A stretch of DNA of 64,000 nt from Rhizorhabdus dicambivorans (GTDB lineage: Bacteria > Pseudomonadota > Alphaproteobacteria > Sphingomonadales > Sphingomonadaceae): the NCBI RefSeq assembly GCF_002355275.1, contig NZ_CP023449.1:1838001-1902000 (forward strand). The letters run 5' to 3'. The notes under the pieces are model-generated. The model was given only the letters and a program-made list of their open reading frames with translations, had not been told where the DNA came from and ran no database searches. The position numbers and the translations under genes are program-made. Shown here piece by piece: positions 25,449 through 33,865 of the stretch (position 1 is the stretch's first letter; each line of letters starts with the position of its first letter).

Positions 25449-25594
25449 AGCCGATCGACATTCAGCCCATACCGGCCTGCAAATGTCGGTTTCCCGTGCT
25501 TCCGGTGCTCACGTACATTTGAGTACGCTGCGCTCCGGGTCACGGGAAACCACCATTTTCGACTCGGTCTGAACTGAATGTCGATCGGCCCTAG
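25445..25594. repeat. 150-bp nested palindromic element
   Basis: The terminal inverted repeats are 21 bp long (25445-25465 and 25574-25594) with one mismatch, both ending in CTAG. Inside lie a second inverted pair, GGTTTCCCGTG (25488-25498) and CACGGGAAACC (25541-25551), and a third, CGTAC/GTACG. It has no coding capacity. The left end overlaps the last codons of the upstream gene. Confidence 0.8.
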
Positions 25595-25664
25595 CCGATC
25601 TCAAGGGCGGATCAGGCTCCATTCAAGGTCTGGAAAGCCGGGCCGGCTGGGCTATAGCCGGGGC

Positions 25665-26147
25665 ATGGCGCCATATCTCTATGCGATCGGGCTCGGCTCG
25701 AACCGGCGCCATGGCCGCCATGGCGCGCCCGCCGCCGTGTTGCGCGCGGCGCTGGCGGCCCTGGTGGGCGACGATATCAGGGTGACGGCGCTCTCGCCGG
25801 TGATCGCGACGCCGCCTCTGGGGCCGGCGGGACGAAGCTTCGCCAATGCCGCGGCGATCATCGAGACCCGGCTCGGCCCAGCGATGCTGCTCATCCGGCT
25901 GAAGGCGATCGAGGCCGCGTTCGGCCGCCGGCGTGGACGGCGCTGGGGCGCCCGCGTGATTGACCTCGATATCCTGCTGTGGTCGGGTGGGCGCTATCAC
26001 CATGGCCGGAGGTTGGCCATTCCACATCGGGGCCTGGAGCAGAGGGACTTCGTGCTCAGGCCGTTGGCGGCGATAGCGCCCGGCTGGAAGGTGGGGAGGG
26101 GAGCCCGCACCGTCCGCCAAGCCAGACATCGTCTAATCCGCGGTTGA
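25665..26147 (+). CDS. folK: 6-hydroxymethyl-7,8-dihydropterin pyrophosphokinase
   Basis: HPPK transfers pyrophosphate from ATP to 6-hydroxymethyl-dihydropterin in folate synthesis. The 160-residue protein has AIGLGSNRRH at the start, FANAAAIIET, and the signature WGARVIDLDILLW with the metal-binding Asp pair, then AIPHRGLEQRDFVLRPLAAI. The usual GPR[DT]xDxD form is changed in its first residues to WGARVIDLD. The ATG gives the normal length; an in-frame start at 25578 lies in repeat-derived sequence. It stands alone as a folate gene here. tRNA-Lys follows after 37 bases. Confidence 0.92.
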   Translation: MAPYLYAIGLGSNRRHGRHGAPAAVLRAALAALVGDDIRVTALSPVIATPPLGPAGRSFANAAAIIETRLGPAMLLIRLKAIEAAFGRRRGRRWGARVIDLDILLWSGGRYHHGRRLAIPHRGLEQRDFVLRPLAAIAPGWKVGRGARTVRQARHRLIRG

Positions 26148-26184
26148 CCCGACCTGCCGCGCCCAATAGGGAGACGCCTTCGGT

Positions 26185-26260
26185 GGGTCCGTAGCTCAGT
26201 CGGTAGAGCAAGCGACTTTTAATCGAGAGGTCCCGGGTTCGAATCCCGGCGGACCCACCA
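26185..26260 (+). tRNA. tRNA-Lys (TTT)
   Basis: A 76-nt tRNA with encoded CCA. The acceptor stem GGGTCCG pairs with CGGACCC, the D stem is GCTC/GAGC, the T arm CCGGG-TTCGAAT-CCCGG, and the anticodon TTT is at 26218-26220. The anticodon stem AGCGA/TCGAG has only three Watson-Crick pairs next to the loop; the two outer positions are A-G and G-A oppositions. The rest of the cloverleaf is perfect. Confidence 0.96.
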
Positions 26261-26295
26261 GCATTGCGGCCAATCTCCATTGGGGCCGCCATTCT

Positions 26296-26403
26296 TCACC
26301 TGCCGACGAAGATGCTCGCGATCTGGCTGGCCAGCAGCCAGAGGGCGCCCGCGCCGATGGCGGCGGCAACGACGAAAGCGTGAGCGGGAAGCCGTTCAAC
26401 CAT
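26296..26403 (-). CDS. 35-residue single-pass membrane protein
   Basis: A short frame on the minus strand encodes 35 residues beginning MVERLPAHAF, with a hydrophobic core VVAAAIGAGALWLLASQIA and a C-terminal GR. An AAGGA ribosome binding site lies nine bases before the ATG, and codon third positions show the strong G/C preference of real genes here. It could be a small membrane subunit or regulator. No partner is evident: tRNA-Lys lies beyond its 3' end and the Flp pilin gene diverges from it. It is short enough to be missed by standard gene calling. Confidence 0.6.
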   Translation of the reverse strand: MVERLPAHAFVVAAAIGAGALWLLASQIASIFVGR

Positions 26404-26670
26404 CACTCAAATCCTTCTTGCAATATGTTTATGCAAACCTTTGCAGTGCGTGGGTTCACCTATGCGTCAAAGCGCTGACGAATTCCAGTGGAGGGAATCG
26501 ATCAGAGCCATCGACCGGCTCGTTCCGAACGGCTCGAATTCGGTATCGCTCAATGAAGGAAATGGCGGAAATCCGTTGGTTTCCGACGCCTTAACCCTAG
26601 ACCGTTACGCCGCCTTAACAGGGAGGGGGTTAGACCAAAGTCGCACGAGGACGTCAGATAAGGACACCAT
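26404..26670. other. intergenic region upstream of the Flp pilin gene
   Basis: This 267-base gap separates the divergent 35-residue gene and the pilin gene. Open frames across it lack the G/C third-position bias of local genes, so it is judged non-coding. The last 60 bases, with TTAACC and AGACCGTTACG, probably hold the pilin promoter, but no clear -35/-10 pair could be fixed. Confidence 0.5.
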
Positions 26671-26838
26671 ATGCGCAAGTTCACCAACCTGCTTCGCGAC
26701 AGCCGCGGCGCCACGGCGATCGAATATGGCCTGATCGCGGCACTGATCGCGGTCGCGGCGATCACCGCGATGACCGCGCTGGGCAACCAGCTGTCGACCA
26801 CCTTCACCAATGTCGGCAACAATATGAAGGCCGGCTAG
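26671..26838 (+). CDS. Flp-family type IVb pilin
   Basis: A 55-residue prepilin. A short basic leader is followed by GATAIEYGLIAALIAVAA, the prepilin peptidase site with Glu at mature position 5 and the hydrophobic spine, then a short tail ending NNMKAG. AAGGA precedes the ATG by about seven bases. Flp pilins form Tad pili used in surface attachment, but no tad/cpa/rcp genes are in the window, so this copy is an orphan or serves a distant Tad locus. A strong terminator follows. Confidence 0.93.
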   Translation: MRKFTNLLRDSRGATAIEYGLIAALIAVAAITAMTALGNQLSTTFTNVGNNMKAG

Positions 26839-26927
26839 AGGCGCGCTTCAGGCCGGTGAGCATTTCCCGCCCGCCGGACACCGCAGCCAACAAGAAAATC
26901 AGCCGGTTTTCCGACCTGCTTCCGCTG

Positions 26928-26963
26928 CCCCGGCCGGTGCGTATCTGCCGGCCGGGGATTTTT
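26928..26963 (+). terminator. strong rho-independent terminator
   Basis: A perfect 10-base stem, CCCCGGCCGG (26928-26937) and CCGGCCGGGG (26948-26957), with a 10-base loop, is followed by ATTTTT. It ends the pilin transcript 90 bases after the stop and insulates the helicase gene. Confidence 0.9.
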
Positions 26964-27012
26964 CGGCGCAGGGTCGATGGAGAGGATGCCGGAACGGGCC
27001 TTGCCCCGGGTG

Positions 27013-29316
27013 ATGGCGTTCCCTAACTGTTCGCGGGTGACTCAGGACATTCCCGCCCCCGAACCCGGCTATCTGCGCGGGCTGAACCCGCCGCAGCGCG
27101 AAGCCGTGCTCACCACCGAGGGGCCGGTGCTGGTGCTTGCGGGCGCGGGCACCGGCAAGACTGCGGCGCTGACCGCGCGACTGGCCCATCTGGTGGCGAC
27201 GCGCCGTGCCTGGCCGTCGGAGATCCTGGCCGTCACCTTCACCAACAAGGCCGCGCGCGAGATGCGCGAGCGGGTCGGCCGGCTACTCGGCGAGGCGGTC
27301 GAGGGCATGCCCTGGCTCGGCACCTTCCATTCGGTCGCGGCGCGGATGCTGCGCCGCCATGCCGAACTCGTCGGCCTCACCCCCAGCTTCACCATCCTCG
27401 ACACCGACGACCAGCTGCGCCTGCTCAAGCAGCTGCTGGCCGCCGCCGACCTCGACGAGAAGCGCTGGCCGGCACGCCAGCTGGCCGGGCTGATCGACCG
27501 CTGGAAGAACCGGGGCCTGACGCCGGCCGATATCGACGCGGGCGAGGCCGAGCAGTTCGCCAATGGCCGTGGCGGCGAGCTCTACCAGCAATATCAGGAC
27601 CGGCTGCGCGCGGTAAACGCCTGCGATTTCGGCGATCTGCTGCTCCACATGCTGGTGATCCTGAAGAGCCATCGCGACGTGCTCGCCGATTACCAGAACC
27701 GCTTCCGCTATGTGATGGTGGACGAATATCAGGACACCAACAGCGCCCAATATCTCTGGCTCCGGCTGATCGCGCAGGAGCGCAAGAATATCTGCTGCGT
27801 CGGCGACGACGACCAGTCGATCTATTCGTGGCGCGGCGCCGAGGTGGCGAACATCCTGCGCTTCGAACGCGATTTCCCCGGTGCGACGGTGATCCGGCTG
27901 GAGCAGAATTACCGATCGACGCCGCATATCCTGGCGGCGGCAAGCGCGCTGATCGCGCATAATGGCGGCCGCCTCGGCAAGACGTTGTGGACCGAGGAGG
28001 GCGAGGGTGAGAAGCTGCGCATCGTCGGCATCTGGGACGGGCCCGAGGAGGCGCGGCGGATCGGCGACGAGATCGAGGCACATGAGCGCGGCGGCGGCAA
28101 GCTCGACGATGTCGCGATCCTGGTCCGCGCCCAGTTCCAGACCCGCGAGTTCGAGGACCGCTTCATCGCGATCGGCCTGCCTTACCGGATCGTCGGCGGC
28201 TTCCGCTTCTACGAACGGGCCGAGATACGCGACGCGCTCGCCTATCTGCGCGTCGTCAGCCAGCCCGCCGACGACCTAGCCTTCGAACGGATCATCAACA
28301 CGCCCAAGCGCGGCCTTGGCGACAAGGCGGTGCAGAAGCTCCACCTGCTCGCCCGCGCCGAGGATATCCCGCTGACCCTCGCCGCCGCCCGCATCCTGGG
28401 CACCGACGAACTGACCCCGCAGGCGCGCCGCGCGCTCGGCAACCTCGTCGGCGACATCGCCCGCTGGCGCGACCTGCTCAGCCAGCTGTCGCATCCCGAG
28501 CTGACCCGCCAGATCCTGGAGGAGTCGGGCTATGTCGCGATGCTCCAGAACGAGAAGTCGACCGAGGCCGACGGGCGGCTGGAGAATCTCAACGAGCTGG
28601 CCCGGGCGATGGAGGATTATGAGACGCTCGGCGAATTCCTCGAGCATGTCAGTCTGGTGATGGACAATGACGCCGAGGCCGATACGCCCAAGGTGACGAT
28701 CATGACGATCCACGCCGCCAAGGGGCTGGAGTTCGGCACCGTCTTCCTCCCCGGCTGGGAGGAGGGGGTATTCCCCTCGCAGCGCTCGCTCGACGAGGGC
28801 GGGCTCGCCAGCCTCGAGGAGGAGCGGCGGCTAGGCTATGTCGCGATCACCCGCGCGCGGCGCCGCTGCACCATCCTCCATGCCGCCAATCGCCGCATCT
28901 ACGGGCAATGGACCTCGTCGATCCCGTCGCGCTTCGTCGCCGAATTGCCGGAGCAGCATATCGAGACCGAGACGACCATGTCGGGCGGCGAATCGCTGTG
29001 GCGCGCGCAATGGTCCGAACATGCCGATCCCTTCGCCCATGTCAGCCGTGGCACGGGCAGGGGGCCTGGCTGGCAGCGCGCGACCGCCGCCGGCGGCCTC
29101 GGCAAGCCGCAGGCGGGATCGCGCGTGGTCGAGGCGCGCGCCTCGGCGGTGAGCTTCGCCCAGCCACCGCGCAAGGACATCGCGCTTGGCCAGCGGGTCT
29201 TCCACAGCAAATTCGGCTATGGCGCGGTCGTGGAGATCGAGGGCAACAAGCTGGAGATCGATTTCGAGCATGCGGGCCGCAAGCGGGTGCTCGACAGTTT
29301 CGTGAGCCTACCCTGA
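27013..29316 (+). CDS. uvrD: UvrD/PcrA-type superfamily 1 DNA helicase
   Basis: A helicase of about 767 residues that unwinds DNA 3' to 5' in nucleotide-excision and mismatch repair. All motifs are present in order: Q-motif LNPPQREAV, Walker A GAGTGKT, AVTFTNKAAREM, DEYQDTN, GDDDQSIYSWRGA, QNYRST, TIHAAKGLEF and VAITRARR, and a small C-terminal Tudor-like domain (GQRVFHSKFGYGAVVEIEG). The start is uncertain: ATGs at 26977 and 27013 and a GTG at 27037 are all in frame, none with a convincing ribosome binding site, and homology begins only at YLRGLNPPQ. An A/T-rich hairpin follows the stop. Confidence 0.93.
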   Translation: MAFPNCSRVTQDIPAPEPGYLRGLNPPQREAVLTTEGPVLVLAGAGTGKTAALTARLAHLVATRRAWPSEILAVTFTNKAAREMRERVGRLLGEAVEGMPWLGTFHSVAARMLRRHAELVGLTPSFTILDTDDQLRLLKQLLAAADLDEKRWPARQLAGLIDRWKNRGLTPADIDAGEAEQFANGRGGELYQQYQDRLRAVNACDFGDLLLHMLVILKSHRDVLADYQNRFRYVMVDEYQDTNSAQYLWLRLIAQERKNICCVGDDDQSIYSWRGAEVANILRFERDFPGATVIRLEQNYRSTPHILAAASALIAHNGGRLGKTLWTEEGEGEKLRIVGIWDGPEEARRIGDEIEAHERGGGKLDDVAILVRAQFQTREFEDRFIAIGLPYRIVGGFRFYERAEIRDALAYLRVVSQPADDLAFERIINTPKRGLGDKAVQKLHLLARAEDIPLTLAAARILGTDELTPQARRALGNLVGDIARWRDLLSQLSHPELTRQILEESGYVAMLQNEKSTEADGRLENLNELARAMEDYETLGEFLEHVSLVMDNDAEADTPKVTIMTIHAAKGLEFGTVFLPGWEEGVFPSQRSLDEGGLASLEEERRLGYVAITRARRRCTILHAANRRIYGQWTSSIPSRFVAELPEQHIETETTMSGGESLWRAQWSEHADPFAHVSRGTGRGPGWQRATAAGGLGKPQAGSRVVEARASAVSFAQPPRKDIALGQRVFHSKFGYGAVVEIEGNKLEIDFEHAGRKRVLDSFVSLP

Positions 29317-29405
29317 TCCGAATTTTTCTATCGTTATAGTAGAAATTGTCCTGACCCTGCACCTGCGCGGTTGCCGGGGTATCGGTCGAGCGCTTAGAGG
29401 AAAGC

Positions 29406-30683
29406 ATGGCCCGCAGCCCGTCTCCTTTCTCGATTCCCGCCTATCGCTATTATTGGCTCGCGCGTTTCAGCTCGACGATCGCGCTGAACGGCATGGTCGT
29501 CGTGATCGGCTGGCAGGTCTATGACGTTGCCCGGCGAACCATGCCCCCGCGTGAGGCGGCGCTGCAGCTCGGGCTGATCGGGCTGGCGCAGTTCCTGCCG
29601 CTGATGCTGCTGACGCTGGTCACGGGGCTTGCCGCCGACCGGCTCGACCGCCGCTGGATCGCGCGTGCCACCACGGCGCTGGAACTGCTCTGCGCGATCG
29701 CCCTCGCCGTTATGACCTGGCGGGATACGATTACCTTGCCGGCGCTGTTCGCGGTCGCGGCATTGCTCGGCGTGGCGCGGGCCTTCGCGGCACCGGCGCT
29801 CCAGGCGCTGTCGCCCAATCTCGTGCCCCCCGCGCTGCTGCCGGCCGCGATCGCTACCAGCTCGGTCGCCTGGCAGGTCGGCGGAATCGCGGGGCCGCCG
29901 CTCGGCGGTTATCTCTATGCGATCGATCCGCCGCTCGCTTATACGGTCGCTGCCGCGCTGCTTGGCGTGGCGGTGCTGATGCTGATGCTGATCGGCCCGG
30001 TACCGCGCACCGAGGTCGACGGTAGCCGTAATCCCTGGGCGCAGATGCTGGAGGGCCTTTCCTATCTTCGGCGCAACCGGCTGGTGCTCGGCGCCATCTC
30101 GCTTGATCTGTTCGCTGTGCTGCTCGGCGGCGCGACGGCGATGCTGCCCATCTATGCGCGCGACATATTGCATGTTGGTTCGGATGGGCTCGGCCATCTC
30201 CGGGCGGCGCCCGCCGTTGGCGCCGTGATCGTCGCCTTCTGGCTCAGTCGCTATCCGTTGCGCAGCAATGTCGGCTTCAAGCTGCTCGTCGCGGTCGCCA
30301 TCTTCGGCACCGGCACCATTGTTTTCGGGCTGTCGCAGAACACGTCGATGCCGATGGCGACGGCGCTTGGCGCGCTTGGCCTGCTCGGCGCGGCCGACAT
30401 GGTGTCGGTCTATGTCCGCCAGACGCTGATCCAGCTCTACACGCCCGATGCGATGCGCGGCCGCGTCGGGGCCGTCTCGTCGCTCTTCATCTCCGGCTCG
30501 AACGAACTGGGCGAAGCCGAATCGGGCTTCCTCGCCGCGGCGGTCGGGCCGGTCGTGGCGGTGGTCGCTGGCGGGATCGGCACGATCGTTGTCGCCATCT
30601 TGTGGGCGAAACTTTTCCCGGAGATATTGCGGGCGCGGACATTCGACCCGCCCAGGTCGTTCGAGGACGTCCCCCGAGCCTGA
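29406..30683 (+). CDS. MFS transporter, enterobactin-exporter-like (EntS) branch
   Basis: A 425-residue major facilitator with about 12 membrane segments. It has the MFS_3 features YYWLARFSSTIALNGM, the loop 2-3 motif GLAADRLDRRWI and GRVGAVSSLFISGSNELGE near the C-terminal half. This branch exports siderophores, drugs or other small molecules; no siderophore genes are nearby. The ATG follows GAGGAAAGC. cysK begins 46 bases downstream, so the two may be co-transcribed, which could point to a thiol- or amino-acid-related efflux role, a weak inference. Confidence 0.88.
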   Translation: MARSPSPFSIPAYRYYWLARFSSTIALNGMVVVIGWQVYDVARRTMPPREAALQLGLIGLAQFLPLMLLTLVTGLAADRLDRRWIARATTALELLCAIALAVMTWRDTITLPALFAVAALLGVARAFAAPALQALSPNLVPPALLPAAIATSSVAWQVGGIAGPPLGGYLYAIDPPLAYTVAAALLGVAVLMLMLIGPVPRTEVDGSRNPWAQMLEGLSYLRRNRLVLGAISLDLFAVLLGGATAMLPIYARDILHVGSDGLGHLRAAPAVGAVIVAFWLSRYPLRSNVGFKLLVAVAIFGTGTIVFGLSQNTSMPMATALGALGLLGAADMVSVYVRQTLIQLYTPDAMRGRVGAVSSLFISGSNELGEAESGFLAAAVGPVVAVVAGGIGTIVVAILWAKLFPEILRARTFDPPRSFEDVPRA

Positions 30684-30728
30684 TCGCCGATCAAGCTCAC
30701 ATCTGATTATGGTCCAGGAGAAGACGGC

Positions 30729-31646
30729 ATGACCAAATATGCATCGATTTTGGAGACGATCGGCGGGACTCCGCACATCCGCGTCAACCGGCTGTTCGGT
30801 GAAGCCGAGGTGTGGATCAAATCCGAACGCAGCAATCCGGGCGCATCGATCAAGGACCGTATCGCCCTGGCGATGATCGAGGAGGCCGAACGATCGGGTA
30901 AGCTGAAGCCCGGCGGCACCGTCATCGAGCCGACCAGCGGCAACACCGGCATCGGCCTGGCGCTGGTCGCGGCGGTCAAGGGCTACAAGCTCGTCCTGGT
31001 TATGCCCGAGAGCATGTCGATTGAACGGCGCCGGCTGATGCTGGCCTATGGCGCTACCTTCGACCTCACCCCGCGCGAAAAGGGGATGAAGGGTGCGATC
31101 GAACGCGCGCTGGAGCTGCAATCGCAGACGCCGGGCGCCTGGATTCCGCAGCAGTTCGAGAATGCCGCGAACATCGACGTCCATGTCCGCACGACGGCCG
31201 AGGAAATCTACGCCGACTTCAAGGACAGCCCGATCGATATCCTGATCACCGGAGTCGGCACCGGCGGCCATATCACCGGCTGCGCGCAGGTGCTCAAGGC
31301 CCGCTGGCCGGGCCTCAAGGTGTTCGCGGTCGAGCCGACGCTGTCGCCGGTCATCTCCGGCGGGCAGCCGGGCCCGCATCCGATCCAGGGCATCGGCGCG
31401 GGCTTCGTTCCCGCCAACCTGCATACCCAGCTGCTCGACGGCGTGATCCAGGTCGATCCCGCCGAGGCCAAGGAATTCGCCCGCCGCTCGGCCCGCGAGG
31501 AGGGGATGCTGGTGGGCATCAGCTCGGGCGCGACCCTGGCCGCGATCGCCCAGAAGCTGAAGGAAGCGCCGGGCAAGCGGGTGCTGGGCTTCAATTACGA
31601 CACCGGCGAGCGTTACCTGTCGGTCCCGGATTTCCTGCCGGAGTGA
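30729..31646 (+). CDS. cysK: cysteine synthase A
   Basis: O-acetylserine sulfhydrylase makes cysteine from O-acetylserine and sulfide with pyridoxal phosphate. The 305-residue protein has the PLP lysine in NPGASIKDR (Lys42), the substrate loop PTSGNTG, the phosphate-binding [10 protein letters not shown] and the terminal GISSGA segment. Length is normal. The ATG follows CAGGAGAAGACGGC. It follows the MFS exporter gene and is followed by a gap with two inverted repeats before an atypical lipoprotein gene. No regulator of sulfur metabolism is close by. Confidence 0.96.
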   Translation: MTKYASILETIGGTPHIRVNRLFGEAEVWIKSERSNPGASIKDRIALAMIEEAERSGKLKPGGTVIEPTSGNTGIGLALVAAVKGYKLVLVMPESMSIERRRLMLAYGATFDLTPREKGMKGAIERALELQSQTPGAWIPQQFENAANIDVHVRTTAEEIYADFKDSPIDILITGVGTGGHITGCAQVLKARWPGLKVFAVEPTLSPVISGGQPGPHPIQGIGAGFVPANLHTQLLDGVIQVDPAEAKEFARRSAREEGMLVGISSGATLAAIAQKLKEAPGKRVLGFNYDTGERYLSVPDFLPE

Positions 31647-31770
31647 CCATCAGCGGAGGGGCGCCTTAGCTCCTTCAAGCCAGAACCGCCTTGGCGCCCT
31701 CTAGGCGCTGAGTGCCGGGCCATGCGTTTTATTACGGCATGGACGGCTTTCGATGACCGAAGCACGATGG

Positions 31771-31790
31771 CTCCCGAACTTTCGGGAGGG
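31771..31790 (+). promoter_or_regulatory. hairpin at the ribosome binding site of the lipoprotein gene
   Basis: CTCCCGAA (31771-31778) and TTCGGGAG (31781-31788) form a perfect 8-base stem with a two-base loop. Its 3' arm contains part of GGGAGGG, the ribosome binding site nine bases before the ATG at 31797. It may limit translation. Confidence 0.45.
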
Positions 31791-31796
31791 CAGCTA

Positions 31797-32438
31797 ATGC
31801 TGAGGATCGCTTCTGCGCTGTGTGTGGCTTTTCTTGTATCCGGTTGTGCCGGTGTCATCAATTCGATCGCTGACCGTCCAGTCACCTCCGATAAATATGT
31901 GTCTGGGCGGGATTCCAACAAAACGCAGAAGGTAAGCGGGGAACGGCGGCTGATAAGAGTTTTGGAAAAGGTCACCTATGACAACAAGGATGGTCAATAT
32001 GTCCTCAAGGACGGTCGCCCGGTTCCAAAGTACAGCCAGTGGGTGGTGTGCATAGAAGCGCATGCCGATGCGATCAGCGCGCGGTCTAGCGCCACGGCCG
32101 TCACCCTTGCTGGGAAGGGGGCTGTGCAGGATGCCGTCACATCAGGTCTGCTCCAGACCTTTACCCGAACCCAGGCTTCCGATGTGATCCGGCGGTTGGC
32201 GTGGGAAGCATGCATGGCCCACGCCAATGGAATTTTCTCTGAGGCGGATTACAGGGAGCAGTTGATCAAGATCATCGACAACTCCTTCATCCTGTTGGCC
32301 AGGTTGCCCAATGATCCGCCGCCGAAAGTGGAAAACAAGCTGATCGTCGGATCGAGTACGACCAACCAGAACGCGGCAACATTGCCGCTGATACCGTCGA
32401 CGGCCACTCCGGTGATCCCGGGAACCGCTAAGCCATAG
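31797..32438 (+). CDS. hypothetical lipoprotein, lower GC
   Basis: A 213-residue lipoprotein that I do not assign to a named family. The signal peptide ends in LVSGC, giving a lipobox with Cys at about residue 17. The mature protein has alternating helices (LLQTFTRTQASDVIRRLAWEAC, in parts) and a Pro/Thr-rich C-terminal tail. The ATG at 31797 is chosen because it opens the signal peptide and follows GGGAGGG; an ATG at 31722 is in frame but unlikely. GC is about 52% in sampled lines, well below the neighbours, and rare A/T-ending codons are frequent, suggesting transfer. Confidence 0.78.
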   Translation: MLRIASALCVAFLVSGCAGVINSIADRPVTSDKYVSGRDSNKTQKVSGERRLIRVLEKVTYDNKDGQYVLKDGRPVPKYSQWVVCIEAHADAISARSSATAVTLAGKGAVQDAVTSGLLQTFTRTQASDVIRRLAWEACMAHANGIFSEADYREQLIKIIDNSFILLARLPNDPPPKVENKLIVGSSTTNQNAATLPLIPSTATPVIPGTAKP

Positions 32439-32473
32439 GGCAAGAACACCGGTCCGGCCGGGGGAAAAGGCAC

Positions 32474-33826
32474 TCAGCCGGCGGCGCTGGCTTCCCCACC
32501 AATCTCTTCCCCCGCGCTGCCGATCGACTGGTCGATCAGGCCCGCCCGCATCATCAGCCAGAACAGGATGATGCCGGGCAGCGCGATGAGGGTGGTGAAG
32601 AGATAGAAGTTCACATAGCCGATCGCCTCCAGCATCGCGCCCGCGCTGGTGCCGGTGAGCAGGCGGCCGATGATGCTGGCGGCGGCCGAGATCAGGGCAT
32701 ATTGCGCGGCGGTGAAGCGCAGGTCGCATAGCGCCGAGAAATAGGCGACGACGCAGACCCCGCCGATGCCGCTGGCGATATTCTCGAAGCCGATCGCGCC
32801 GGCCATCGCCCAGTTGCTGTGGCCGCTGGCCGCCAGCCCGGCGAAGCTCAGATTCGATATCGCCATCAGCACCAGGCTGATCAGCACCGACCGCTTCATG
32901 CCGAGCCGCGAATAGAGCATGCCGCCGATGAAGATGCCGATCAGATAGGCCCAGAAGCCGAAGCCGACATCGTAGATGGCGATCTCGTCATTGGTATAGC
33001 CGAGGCTGTCGAACAGCAGCCGGAAGGTGAGGTTGGCGAGGGTGTCGCCGATCTTGTGAAGCAGGATGAACAGCAGCACCAGCAGGGCGCCCCTGCGCCG
33101 GAAGAACTCGGCAAGCGGACCGAGGATCGAGGCCAGCACCTCGCTGCGGGTCCGGCGCATCGTCGGTTCGCGATGGCGCGCCGGCTCGCCCATGAGCAGG
33201 GCGGTGATCATCGCCGGCAGCGCGAAGGTGGCGCAGGCGGCATAGGCGCCGCTCCAGCCGATACGTTCGGCCAGGATGAGCGCCAGCGCGCCGGCCGTCG
33301 CGGACCCGATCCGCCAGCCATATTGCGACATGCCGGCGCCGACACCCAACTGGCGGGCTTCGAGAAGCTCGATGCGATAGGCGTCGATGATGATGTCGAA
33401 GGTGGCGCCCGCCGCCCCGACCAATATCGCCGCCACCGCCGTCTGGGCGAGACTGGCGCTGGGATCCACCAGGGCGAGGTTGATCACCGACGCGATCACC
33501 AGCAGGCCGATCACGATCATCCACGACACACGCTGTCCGAGATGGCCGATGATCGGCAGCCGCACCCCGTCGACGATCCAGGCCCAGAGGAATTTGAGGT
33601 TGTAGACGAGGAAGGCCAGGGTGAAGGCGGTCACCGCCTTCTTGTCAATTCCGTCCTGGGCGAGGCGGGTGGTAAGGGTCGCTCCGATCATCGCATAGGG
33701 GAAGCCGGAACTGATCCCCAGGAACAGGGCGGCGAGCGGTGCCGGCTCGGTATAGGGCCGGATCGCCGCGATGATCCCGTTGCTGCTTGCGACGGCCGTG
33801 CCGTCCGACCCCGATATGTCGTTCAT
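32474..33826 (-). CDS. ampG: AmpG-like muropeptide MFS permease
   Basis: A 450-residue major facilitator of the AmpG type with about 12-14 membrane segments. AmpG brings GlcNAc-anhydroMurNAc peptides back into the cytoplasm for cell-wall recycling. Family features are ALFLGISSGFPYAMIGATLTTRL in the first segment, GATFDIIIDAYRIELL in the middle and SQYGWRIGSATAGALAL. The protein is longer in its central loop (residues 205-230) than many MFS proteins, as is normal for AmpG. A single-domain response regulator precedes it on the same strand. No beta-lactamase or ampR is adjacent. Confidence 0.85.
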   Translation of the reverse strand: MNDISGSDGTAVASSNGIIAAIRPYTEPAPLAALFLGISSGFPYAMIGATLTTRLAQDGIDKKAVTAFTLAFLVYNLKFLWAWIVDGVRLPIIGHLGQRVSWMIVIGLLVIASVINLALVDPSASLAQTAVAAILVGAAGATFDIIIDAYRIELLEARQLGVGAGMSQYGWRIGSATAGALALILAERIGWSGAYAACATFALPAMITALLMGEPARHREPTMRRTRSEVLASILGPLAEFFRRRGALLVLLFILLHKIGDTLANLTFRLLFDSLGYTNDEIAIYDVGFGFWAYLIGIFIGGMLYSRLGMKRSVLISLVLMAISNLSFAGLAASGHSNWAMAGAIGFENIASGIGGVCVVAYFSALCDLRFTAAQYALISAAASIIGRLLTGTSAGAMLEAIGYVNFYLFTTLIALPGIILFWLMMRAGLIDQSIGSAGEEIGGEASAAG

Positions 33827-33865
33827 CGCGCGAGCATAGCGGCCGGCCGGGACGAGGGAAGGGCC

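Noticed and set aside
26441-26734. 97-residue frame before the pilin gene
   Set aside because: Third codon positions lack the local G/C bias and the frame runs through the pilin start; judged non-coding.
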